A stretch of 64,000 bases of DNA from Sodiomyces alkalinus F11 (Eukaryota; Ascomycota; Sordariomycetes; Glomerellales; Plectosphaerellaceae): the NCBI RefSeq assembly GCF_003711515.1, contig NW_021167082.1, positions 3,452,527-3,516,526 on the forward strand, in the 5' to 3' direction. The notes under the pieces are model-generated. The model made no database searches, had not been told where the DNA came from, and saw only the letters and a program-made list of their open reading frames with translations. Positions 47,171-57,949 of the stretch are shown in pieces. Each line of letters begins with the position of its first letter. Within the stretch, counting starts at the first letter, position 1. Both the position numbers and the translations under genes were made by a program.

Positions 47171-47568
47171 ACTTAATATCTATTATATTATATACCTTAA
47201 CGATATCCTAATCTACTTCTATACTAACGAGGAATATATAAAGCGCCTATAATAAGTCCTTAAAAGGTTACGGTATTACTAAGTATATACTAAACTATTA
47301 AAGTATAAATTTTATAAAGATTAGGTAGACTTCCTAGGGTTTATAGTAAGCCGTAAGGGTATTATTATAGACCTAGAGAGGGTATAAGCGGTAGCCGATT
47401 AGCCAACGCTAGAATCCTTTAGGGATATATAAGTTTTCCTAGGGTTCGCGAATTTCTATAGGAGATTTATCAACGCGTAGTTAAAGGTTATAATACCCCT
47501 ATACGCGCTTTTAAAGGGTAATAAGACCGGCGTGAAAAAAGAATTATTCTATTTTCCGCCGGAGGCTT
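47171..47568 (+). mobile_element. Gypsy G1, piece 3: reverse transcriptase, second part
   Basis: Completes the RT broken at 40535: YLNDILIYFYTNEEYIKRL, FLGFIVSRKGI and VFLGFANFYRRFI, ending LFYFPPEA at 47567. The catalytic box is YLND instead of YxDD. Interrupted by LINE-B at 47568. Confidence 0.88.
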
Positions 47569-50500
47569 TTTTCTTTTTTTTATTCATTTCGCGTATGCAG
47601 CCCTAAAGCTATGGCGCGGCTCCTTTTGCTCTATAGGCTAAAGGCTAAAGGCTAGAATAAACTTTAGTAAGGAGTGGAGTCGTACTAAATAAAGGAAATC
47701 CTCCGTAACAGTCTGCCTAATATACCGAAAAACAGGTAAAAAGCCGAAACAGAAAACTAGACCGTAGGATCCGAGGTTTACGCCCTATACCACTCTGCCG
47801 AGGCTATTTTAGTAGCTAAAAGATAGGCCTATAAGGCCTGTATCCCTCTTTTAGTACCGAATAATAGCGGCAGAGATAGCGGTAGGCCTACTAGGGCTTC
47901 CCGCAGGGCTTTTCGGTCGTTTTTATAAAAAGAGCAGGAAAGGATACGGTGGGCTGTATCCTGTATAGGGGAGCCGGGACAGGAACAGCGGTCGGTAGCG
48001 TAGTTTCGGGCCCTTTTTTACTAGGATTTTAGGTATCCGAAGCCGGTTTTTAGCTGAATAAAAGCCGACTGTACCCATCTAGGGCCCTGTATCGGTAGTG
48101 GCTTTTAGAAAAAACGGAGGTTATCTCGGACTAGGCGCCTATATAGGCGGCCTAAACGCACCGATTTACCTCTTTTTCCGCCTCTTCCTCTTCGTTCCAG
48201 AAAGCCTTCTAGTCTTAAATCAAGGCCTTATTAACCCGGCGTTTTAAGTAGCTAAGAGTAACTAGGCTAATAGATTTAGCAGCTTTTTTAGGGTCTAGCG
48301 CCTGTTAAGCTGCCTTATCCGCTAGTTCGTTCTCTTCTATCCCTATATACGAAGGGCACCACCATATAGAGACTAAAGTGCCCTGTTATTTTAGTTACTA
48401 GATAAGAGTCTTAGCCTCTATAGCCTACTACGAGGAGCGCTAAAGCTTCTAAATAGCCGCTTATGAATCGCTAAAAATATAGCACTCTAGGAGCCTAGGC
48501 GACTGCTCTAGGGCAGTATAAAGGGCCTGAAGAATAGCGTATAATTCGGCGTCGGCGACTTCGGCAGAGTCCCCTAGGTTAATACCCATAGCTCTATAGG
48601 GCCTACCAGTACTAGCTAGCTATATAATAGCAGTTATAGCCTGCGGAGGCCCTATAGGAGGCCTTATAGGGTGGCCTAGGGAACCGTCGGTGTAGAAAAC
48701 CGAGGCCTACTCGCCTAAGGATTATTGTATATCCTTAAGGGCTTCGAAGTGGGCTGTTTTTAGGTCTTAGGTGCCGGAGTCGGAGTCGGTATTATCCGTG
48801 CTTTTAGGCCGTTCCTTTAAAGGACAAAAGGGCCTAAGGTCAGCTATAGGCTCGGAGGCCCAGGGGGCCTCCTACCTAGCTACCGGGCCCTTTATCCCCT
48901 AAGACTGCCCTACTAAGGCTACTAATTCTAGGCCTAGCTTATAAAGCTGTGTGGTGGGCTGCAGGTCTTATAGGCGGGCGAGGTCTTCCTATTCCCCTAG
49001 AAGCCGGCGTCTAATAGGGTGATTCGGTAGGAACTTTAAGGACCTAAACGCATAAAGCCTATTAGACCTAGTTAACCGAATCGAAGCCGGAGGGACTGCT
49101 GATTCTAGTTCTAGAGGCCGTAAGGGGGCCCCCCTAAAAGCCCCTGGAGCCCTGACTAGAGCGCCATATTATAGGCGTTCTAGGCGGTCAACTAGGTGCT
49201 TTTTTGGTGATTTAGGGTCCTACTATAGCTATAAGCCAAAGTCAGCTAGCGAGGCTATACAGGCTATATATAGCTACCGTAGGGCCTTAAAAGAAAGGCC
49301 CTCTGTAAGCTAGCTAGTCTATAGAGTCTACTTAAGGCCCCTGTAGCTGAATTTAGACGTTTTTCGACGTGGAGTTTAAAAGATAGCTTAGGGTTAAACC
49401 AGACCCCTAGCCACCTAATAGCACCTATCGTAGGTTTAACTAGGTGCCGCCTTATAATAACCGGGTCGTCTTTAACAGAGCGTCTTCGGTGGAAGTGAAT
49501 AAGCTCTGTTTTATCCGGGTCCAAAAGAATATAGTTATTATTAGCTGCTTCGAAAAGAGAGGCTGCGGCTCTGTCTAGGATCTTATAGTTTTTCCTAGCC
49601 GACGTGGATACTATAGATAGCTGAAAATCGTCTATATAGGATAACTGAAGACCTTTAAAATCCGGCCCCGCTATAACCTTCCTAATATAAATTAGGAATA
49701 GGATAGGGGAAACCGGGGAGCCTTATTAGACCCCTATATTTAGGGAGGTGGGCTGCTGAACCTGACCCTCGAAGACTAGTTAGATACGCCTGTTTTCTGT
49801 GAAGGAGGCTACCTATTTAACTAGATTCGAGGGTAATTAGAGCTCTTAAAGGGTTCTTAGTAGCTAAGGGCGGGCGACGTGGTGGAAGGCTCCTTTAATA
49901 TCCAAAAACAGCGTAGAAATTACGGCGTTTTACCCTGATTTACGCTATTTTTCGATATAGTGGAGGAGAAAAAGGGCCGTATCGATAGCAGATCGTTATT
50001 TTCTACCCCCTATCTAACTAGGGTATAGAAGGTCCTCGCGGATATTAGCTAAAAAGCTTAGCCTAGCAGCTATAACCCTCTTAAGGACTTTACCTAAGCA
50101 GTTTAGAAGGGCTATAATCCTATAAGACTTAGGATTAGAATAGTCCTTCTTCCCCGGCTTTAGTAAAATAACCCCTAGGGCCGGCCTATTTCTAGTAGGT
50201 AGGGTGGTGGCCTGCTGAAAATAAAGCTAAGTAGGCCTCCAAGAAGGGCCCGGGAATAGCCTTATAGGCCTATTGGATTGGCTATAAGCTTATCCTATTA
50301 GGCCCTGGGGCTTTCCCCTTAGTAGCTCTAAAGATAGCGCGTTATAGTTCGGTAGCCTGTAGGCTAGGCCACTCCCACGGTCTTCAAAGGCCCTTACTGC
50401 GTGATCTAGTTAGGCTTTGGGGGCCGTTAGAAGGGTTAGAGGGGCCTAGGTCCCCCGAAGGGCCTATAAATATAGGGGCTTTAGGGGCGTCGGTGGCGGC

Positions 50501-53500
50501 GGAAGGAAAAAGGGTCTAAAGAAGGGCGTTATATTTTTCTTCGAAGGCGTAGGCCTTCTGCTTTAGAGGCGTTTAAATCGGTGGGATCTTCGCGTTTAGG
50601 CCGCTTTTCGTATAGTTATAGGCCTTAAAGACGTTAGGGCCTTAGGCGTTAGCTAGGAAGGCCTCCTAGTGGTTCTTTTTTACCGTTTTTACTACCCTAT
50701 AGTAGGCGTTTCGAGCCTCTTTCTAGGTGGTTTCTAGAGCTGCTATCCGGGTAGCCGAGGCTCCCTTTTTAGCTTTTCTAAAAACCCTAAAAGCCCTATT
50801 AGCTGATTTTCGTAGGGCCTTTAGCTCTACTGTCCACCACGGTTTCGAACGCTCTACTACCCTTAGCTTAGGCACAGAGGCCTTAAGAGCTAGGGAGATA
50901 GTATCCGATAGGTGGCGGCCTATAAAGTCCTAATCCGAGGCTTTAATAGCCTATTATAGCTACTAGTCGAGGCGAGGTTCTAGGCTCTTTGGGTTGCTAG
51001 TAAATAGACCCTAGTCCGCTAGCCTATAATTATAGGCCGGTGGGAAGGATCTATTTATAGGACTTTTAGAGCCTAGAATAAAGGCTAAAATTAGGATAGG
51101 GTGGTGTAAAGAGGGAGTGTTTTCGATATATTCCCACTTATAAAAGCGGAGACGATCGAAGCCGGGCATGTAAAATACTAGGTCTATAACCGACTCTTAA
51201 CGAAGATTAGACCTAAAAAAGGTCCCCCCGTTTAGGTTAACTTCTTCAGGATCCAGTAAATAGGTGGCTTTAAGGCCGTTTAACTAGTCTACTAAGGCCT
51301 AGGCCTTAATAGAAGCCCGATTCGTAGTAGCCCCGTTCCACTACTAGTGGTTCCTGTTAAAGTCCCCTATAATAAGGGTCGGCTTAGGGACCTAAAGGCC
51401 CTATAGCACGTGATCTTTAGTCCAGAGTCGGCTTCTAGAGCCTGAAAAAGAAGGAAAAGAAGAAGAAGAAGAAGAAGAAGAAGTCGAAGAGGTAGAGGGG
51501 GTAGGGCTAGAAGGCCTTATAGGCCCTCTACCTATAGTCTCGGGGTCCTGCTCTGTCTAATTATAGACGTTTAGGATATAAAAGGTCTATGGATAATAGA
51601 CCTCTATAAGCTATGCGTCTATATTATCTAGAAGGTCTTCGCGGTGTGAAAAGTCGATACCCGAGCCCTTTCTCATATAAGTAAGGACCCTAGGTTGAAT
51701 AGGAAAAAACTGGGTTTTTCGAGACGTAGGTATAATAGTATAGAAGGCTGGGTGGTTTCGAATATACTACCCTTCTGGCTTCGGGACGCAGGAGGGTTCC
51801 TGAATAAGGACTATATCAGCCAAAGCCTCTAAAGCCTATTCTAGGATAGCTTCCTCCGCCGGACCCTGTTTATCGACGTTATACTAAATAAACCGGATTT
51901 CCTTCGAACTAAAAGACCCTGTATTTCTTAGGGTTTAATAGCTCGAAAGACCTCGTAGTTTTTACTATAAGGGGGGTATACCCCCTTATAGTTATAGCAC
52001 TTATAGGTCTTATGTTCGTAGTCGCCGTATTCCTCGTACTCGTTATAGTAGTGGTATTCTTCGCCGTGGCCTTCCGTAGCGTAGATAGAGCAGGTAGTTA
52101 GGCTCTTATAGGTCCCTCGGGTATACCCGAATTTCCAGCAGTTAGAGCACTAGGTCCTAGGGGTTATAGGCCTATATTTATAGACCTTTACCGCTGGCCG
52201 GCTATATAGAGCCCCTGTTTTAAGCAGTATTTCTGCTCTTTAGTAGAAGACACTAAAATAATAACAGTGCCGTGAAGCCCGTCTAGGGTTCCTAGCCACC
52301 GAGGCTTCCCTACTACCCTAACAGGGTTAAAGGTGCTAATTTCAGTAATTAGGTCCTTTAAACCTAGGCCCTATTATAGGCTGCGGTTTAGGGCTTTTTA
52401 CGGTGTGTCGGAAGGGTCGGATAGCAGGGTTTCCCCCCCTCCTCTAAAAGCCCTAGTAGGCATCTATTTAATAACGAGCTTAAACTAGTCGCCTATAGGT
52501 TAGGGGGGCTAAAGAGGCAGGTTTAGCTCCTTAAACCACTGATTCTAAGAGTCTAGGAGCTGCTACACGCTGTATTTCGGGCCCGGGGTCAAAATAAGGT
52601 TCCCATTAGTTAATAGGCTAATAGCCGTAATAGCAGGGATTTTTAAGGCCTTATTTAGCCTATTCCGGAGCTCAAGGGGATTAAAGTTCTCCCGGGGGAT
52701 CGTTTCCCCTGCCGTAGGCTATAAAACAACCTTAGGGACCTTTTTAGGGTCCGTGGGGAGGGGGGCCGGGGGGGTAGAAGGTGCTAAGACCTTCTAGGGG
52801 GCCTAGGGTGCTATAGAGCCTGTTTTTCCCTTTAAAGCCTCGCTATAAAGGGGTTTAGGCTATTCTGTAAGCCTACGAACTGCTTAGGCTAGTTCGTCGA
52901 CCTTCTGTTCGAGTGTAGGGGGCTAGGAGCCTTATAGGGTACCGTCGATAGCAGATTTAAGCCCTACGGATAGGGCTTTAATCTAGGGGATAGGGTCGAG
53001 ATCGTAGGCCTATTAGAGTAGCTAAAAAGCCTACTAGAGAAGCTCCCTAGCCTAGGCCTTACTAGCCGAACTAGTCGACTTCTAGGGCGTAGTAGAGGGG
53101 TTTCCAGCAGTTCCAGGGGCCTTTTTAGCCTATTTAGAGCCTATAAGGCCCTGTTTTTCAGTAGGGGGCCTAGAGGACGTTTCGAAGAGGCCTTTAGCCT
53201 TAGAGTCGGAGGGGGGCTCGGTTCGGGTCCTAGCAATCCTTCTAGGGGTTAGGGTCGAAGGGCTAAGCTGCCTTTTCGAATTAAGGGGCGTAATAAAGGT
53301 AGAAGTCCCTGTATTTATAGGGCTTTTAGGGGTTTCCCCTATTTCTACCTCCCCTAAGCCCTCTATAATTATAGGGGGCTCAGGGTTCGGTCCAGGGGCG
53401 TTATAGTGGGTTTAGACGTTATTATGGCTAGTATTATGGCTGTTATGGCTGTTATGGCTGTTATTATGGCTGGGGTCTTTTATAGGGTGCTGGGGTCGCG

Positions 53501-53769
53501 AGGCGTTAGTTGTTACGGCTCTGCGTGGCTGCTTTATCAGCGTGGGCGCACGGGCCATATCAGATTTTTCCCCCGTACGCGGGGCACCCGTAGGTGCGTT
53601 TCCAGGCGTTTTCGCATTCATTTTACGCCCTAAATAGCACCTGCGCGATACAGGGCTATAAATAGGCGTATAGAGCTCGAAAAGAGCTATCGATTAATAT
53701 AGCTTTTAAGTGGTTTAGAGCGTTTGCGCGTAAAACGTGAGTCCCCCTAAAAGAGTTATAAGAAGGATG
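47569..53769 (-). mobile_element. LINE-B, full length (Tad1-like), RIP-dead
   Basis: 6.2 kb with the 12-bp duplication CGCCGGAGGCTT at 47557-47568 and 53770-53781. On the minus strand it runs through a 5' leader with an ATGGCTGTT tandem run (53430-53470), ORF1 with a Cys-rich segment (about 52200-51990), and an endonuclease (FNRNHWWNGATTNRA, then SNLR*ESVIDLVF, 51360-51180). RT follows (FLDIKGAFHHV, GSPVSPILFLIYI, YIDDFQLS, about 49920-49620). A clean stretch KTELIHFHRRRSVKDD lies at 49520-49470. Last come RNase H (YTDGSLGHPI, SPRLLECYIFSDS, ENELADKAA, 48700-48300) and an A-rich 3' tail. It is less RIPed than LINE-A. Confidence 0.88.
51455..51486. repeat. (GAA)n microsatellite inside LINE-B
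   Basis: About ten GAAGAA units in the region between endonuclease and RT. LINE-B copy 1 has only an irregular version at about 19430-19455, so it has expanded in this copy. Confidence 0.85.
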
Positions 53770-53781
53770 CGCCGGAGGCTT

Positions 53782-54360
53782 AAGACACTGTTAAAAACCT
53801 AAAGGTCGTTTTTAGCTTAGCGCTTATTCTACGCTATTAGAACCCTATACTAGACTCTAGAGTTGAGATAGATATATCGGATAAAGTAGTATTCGGAATT
53901 CTAAGTTAGAAGTTTAACTTATAATAACGACTAATTACTTATTACTCGCAAAAGCTTACTAATATAGAGTAATAGTAAGCTATAGGATAATAGGAGTTCT
54001 AAGCTATTATAGAAAGCTTAGAGTATTAAAGATACTACCTTAAAGATATAAGGTAGGCATTTACGGTTCTAATAGACTATAAGACCTTAAAGGGTATACT
54101 ATAAGTGCCGGCGTAAGACCTTCGCGGAAGGATTATTAAATAGGTGTATCGGCTTATATCTTTTACTTTCGAAGTATACTATTGCCCGGGGAAGATAAAC
54201 CTAGCGGATAGTCTATCTAGGAGGCTAGACTATATAGGTAGGATAATATCGTATAGCGATATCCTCCTTACCCTTGTTAGTAAACTAAGTGATACAGCGG
54301 AGCGTTCTGTGCAAAGAGAGCAAACGGCAGGTACGACTAAGGCTTTAGTGCGTAACTGAT
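53782..54360 (+). mobile_element. Gypsy G1, piece 4: RNase H and start of the connection domain
   Basis: After LINE-B the polyprotein resumes as LKTLLKT, shifted by one base. It passes LITYYSQKLTNIE and LIDYKTLKGI to VYRLISFTFEVYYCPGKINLADSLSRRL (54145-54230), the conserved end of Gypsy RNase H. The last part up to 54360 is open and less RIPed (71 codons). No integrase follows, so G1 lost its 3' half or it lies elsewhere. Confidence 0.82.
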
Positions 54361-55079
54361 TTTATTTAATAAAAAACGGCGCTAATGATTCAGACCGTTA
54401 TATTTACTGATTTATTAGCTGGATGACACTACGGCTCTTATTAGCTATTATATTTTGGATGTAAATCGACCGGCCATTAGTCTATAGATTTAGCGTCCTC
54501 TATAATGCCTTAGGTACTTATAGTTTCCCTCTAAATAATATGATATCGATATACTAGTGGCAGAACTAATAACTTAGTTCCTATAGTACGTATACTATAA
54601 TATTTGCTAGGGGGGTATAGGGGTCCCCCCCGGGAACGGCTCCACGTAGTGGCCGCCGGAGGCAAAGAGCCGTAGGCGTAAAGGGGGTCCGTGGGGGTCT
54701 CCCCCGCGTAATCTACGGAGTCTCTATAAAATCCGATAAGAAAGCTCCTCTAAGCTAGCTATTTACTAGTTATCTTTACTATTACCGTTACGACTATTCC
54801 TTTATCGCTGGATCTCTAAGATAGTTATTCGCTACGTTTTATTATATACTTGCTTCTAGATGCTATGGTAAAGCTTTGTAGATATAGAATAGTCTTCCTT
54901 TTAGGTTACTACTAATATACTTATTACCTAGAGGCTAGGGTATATAAGTCTATCCTGCCCCTCTCTTATAACCTATCTATTCCTCTCTTCCATAATAATA
55001 ATAAGAATCATTCTATACTATCACGATTCACGATGATTAATATCTATCTATCTATAACTAAGGGTAATATCGGCCGTCG
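54361..55079. other. Mixed unclassified DNA with a GC-rich inverted patch
   Basis: 54361-54480 keeps TpG/CpA and is only weakly RIPed. At 54605-54715 a GC-rich stretch has GGGGTCCCCCC and GGGGGTCCGTGGGGGTCTCCCCC, able to fold back. The rest is RIPed with no recognisable protein. Confidence 0.5.
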
Positions 55080-56750
55080 CTAGTCCTTTAGGTAGTCCTC
55101 CCGGCGATGCTCCTCCTCTCTGAACCCTAACTCCTAGGCCTCGTAATATATAAGATATCGTTTATACTTAGTGCCGTGGTGTATTACCTACCGCTTAGTT
55201 TATTAATAAGCGAAAGCCTTCGGGTACTTTAACTAGTAAGTGTCTTAACTATCGTGGTAAATAGTCCCTCCAGGTACGATCCCGATCTAGTATAGTTTGG
55301 CCGCCGAAGCTAGGATTAGCTAACTAACTATTATACAGGACCGACAGGCCTCTAAGGCTATTCAGACTATTCGTAATATTACTGCCTCTATTAGTTTAAG
55401 ACTCTCTCGCCGAGATAAAAAATCTACATAGTAGTCTTCTCTAGGATATGAGGCTATTATGTCTATCTCTTCTAGCCCGATTTCACTAATACCGCCGCCG
55501 CCGCCGCCGCCGCTGCTACCGCCACCGCCACCGCTACCTCGCGCTATCCTAATTACTATAGCCGCGGATAATACTAAGGCTTATGGCTATTATTCTACGA
55601 TAGACCTGTTCCGACGTGCTAGTCGTCGTATATCTAGCTAGTTATTCCTTTAGCGTGGTCGAAGCTCTTAGGATACTCTAGATCGGGTAGTTACTTATTA
55701 GCAGATACTTAAAATCAGGCGTCGATATCGTTTTAAGCGGCGTAATCGTTAAAGCCCGTCTCCGACCCCTAGTCTTAATAACCTTATTATACGTAATACT
55801 ACCACTACCGCTACCACTACCACTACTACCTCCACGATAATACCTATACCTAAGGCCGACTTGTTCTATTATAATAGTTATTCCCTTCCCCGTATTATAT
55901 AGCGTTGAGCTATTAATCGCGATATCTATAGTTATTACGTTAGTGGGGTTATAGATATAGATTTCTTTCGGCAGTATAAGTGGTGCTTAGATGGTTATTA
56001 CGATATTACTCGTATCGAATTTATCGATAGGAATAAGGAATACGTTAAATACTAGTATTATTATAACGACTATACTTTATCTACTACGAGCGATAATAAA
56101 GACGAAAGTTATAACATTATTCTATCGTCGTAGCCCCCTTTATCGCAGCTCTTATTATCGTAGCCCTTATCGTCGTAGACCCTAGTCCCCCCTCCCCCTC
56201 CTTACCTTAATCGACGCCTAACCGTGGGCGTCGACTATATAAACGTAGTCGTAACCTCCTTATCCTAAGTCCTTTATTTACTAGAGACTTAAATACTAAG
56301 ATATTAGGTCCGGAAGATATAGCGTTACTTAGTAATTTCTATCGTGAACTGGACTAGGACCGTATAGAGACCTGCTCTCGATACCTCTAAAGGTAGTTTA
56401 ATATACGGCTTAGCGCTAACCGTGTTTATGCTACTTATCGCCGGAAGGATACTAGTCACGAAGTTTTCTTCTACTCGGTAGCTAACTACCTTCACTTTAG
56501 CAGTATGCCGGATCGTCTTCCTAAATTAAGTCCTATAGAGGAAATACTTTAAGTATAAGTCTATAGCTATAAAGAGATCTATTAGGTCCGCGGTTAGTCG
56601 TATTAATATAAAGGATATATTATTAGCTTTAAATATAACGTTAGCAGGGCTTATAGTTAACTGCCCCTATTACCGTAGAACCTCGATATTATCGTTTTAC
56701 GCCCTACGAATTCGGACTAGAACCCCGGGCTATAACGTTTGTTGATATTA
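55080..56750 (+). pseudogene. RIPed gag-like ORF with a polyproline run (family uncertain)
   Basis: Plus-strand reading through stops shows even codon periodicity over about 500 codons, including a CCG/CCA repeat coding PPPPPPPLLPPPPPLP (55488-55545) and Arg/Tyr-rich C-terminal stretches. Gag proteins of LTR elements often look like this, but no zinc knuckle is visible. It may be the gag of another dead element lying between G1 and Copia-3. Confidence 0.4.
55488..55545. repeat. CCG/CCA trinucleotide repeat
   Basis: Imperfect run of CCGCCGCCG...CCACCGCCACCG. RIP has spared CpG inside it, consistent with the strict CpA context. It codes for proline. Confidence 0.85.
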
Positions 56751-57949
56751 TTATTATTACTAATAATATCCCTAACATCCTTCGAGTATATCCTTCGTAC
56801 TCGAACAAAGGATATCTTCCCCGCAAGCCTAGACCGTTCTCTTTCGAGTTAGTTTATCTAATACGAGTCAGACAAAGGATATAAAGAATTACGATATTTC
56901 TATGATATGAATCTTTATTGTAATACTATTACGATATCGATCCTTTTATAAAGAATAGAGGATATCCAAAGGATATTAACCCGTTCCCTCGGTTCGGTTC
57001 CTTCCTTTCTTTATTCTTTATTCTGAATCCTTAATCCTTTATCTTAATCCCTTTTTCGATCCGAAGAAGAGAATACGCGCGCAGAGATCCTACCTTATAA
57101 TCCTATTATTACCTTCTTATTTTTTCCACTACTTTTCGTGACTTTCGTCCCTTCCGCTTATCTGATATCGTTAGATATCTTCAAAAGGTTATAAGCCCGG
57201 AAAAGCTCAACTAAAGTCTCGAAATAACGTATTCCTTCATTACCTACGGTCGTAAGCTAAAAAGAGAATCCCCCGATTCTAAATAATAGTCCCTATTCCT
57301 ATCCGATCTTCCTCTTTATATACTACCGACACTACCTACCTACCTACTTACCGACCTACCTGCCTATATATCTACATCTATAATTCTACGGTTTAATCGG
57401 TCGGTCGGCCTAGTCGTACGCTTATAAATCTACAAAATTAAAAAAATCATAAAAGCCTACGATTATATAATTTAAACGGGTATACTATTCTTTACGTATA
57501 GATACTATAACCACTATACTACAAGGGCTATTCTAGGTATTAATACTAGGATATCTTTTATTCCTTATAAGTCTTTAGCTTTACCTGAGATTTCCCCTAT
57601 ATATATTCCGACCATGGAATCCTATATAAATATCGTGTTTTCTACGCGACCGTGAATCCCCTCGCTCCGCGAAAACCCACTTTAGAATCCTCGCGAATAA
57701 AGGAATTTAACCGGCCCCACTTTAGATCCGCCGGAATAAAGGATTACTGTCTTTAGGAATAAAGGAATTCTGTTATCCGCACGTACGAGTATTATTTTCT
57801 GTATCTAGAAAGCTGTTTTTCCTTTTTTAGAATAAAGAACTATATACCGGTTCCACTTTGGACCCGTACGAATAAAGGTATTATTATAGTAACCACGTCT
57901 ATACTTAGAATAAAGAAAATAATAAAGAAAAGGACTATTTTTTCCTTAT
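56751..57949. other. Likely LTR/leader of Copia-3 and simple repeats
   Basis: Contains (CTAC)n-like sequence at 57330-57375. At 57640-57960 a phrase TCCACTTTAGA(T/A)CC...GAATAAAGGAATT recurs three to four times. The same GAATAAAG(A/G)A words return in Copia-3 at 59760-59990. It is RIPed to a varying degree. No coding content. Confidence 0.45.

Noticed and set aside
49264..49524. 86-codon minus-strand frame as an independent gene
   Set aside because: It is an uninterrupted piece of the LINE-B reverse transcriptase region.
53406..53633. Opposite frames over the ATGGCTGTT run as genes
   Set aside because: They lie in the LINE-B 5' leader, and their content (Asn/His/Ser or Ala/Val/Met repeats) is a by-product of the tandem repeat.
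57330..57375. CTAC-rich run as a CRISPR-like or structured array
   Set aside because: Simple four-base microsatellite without spacers, in a eukaryotic genome.
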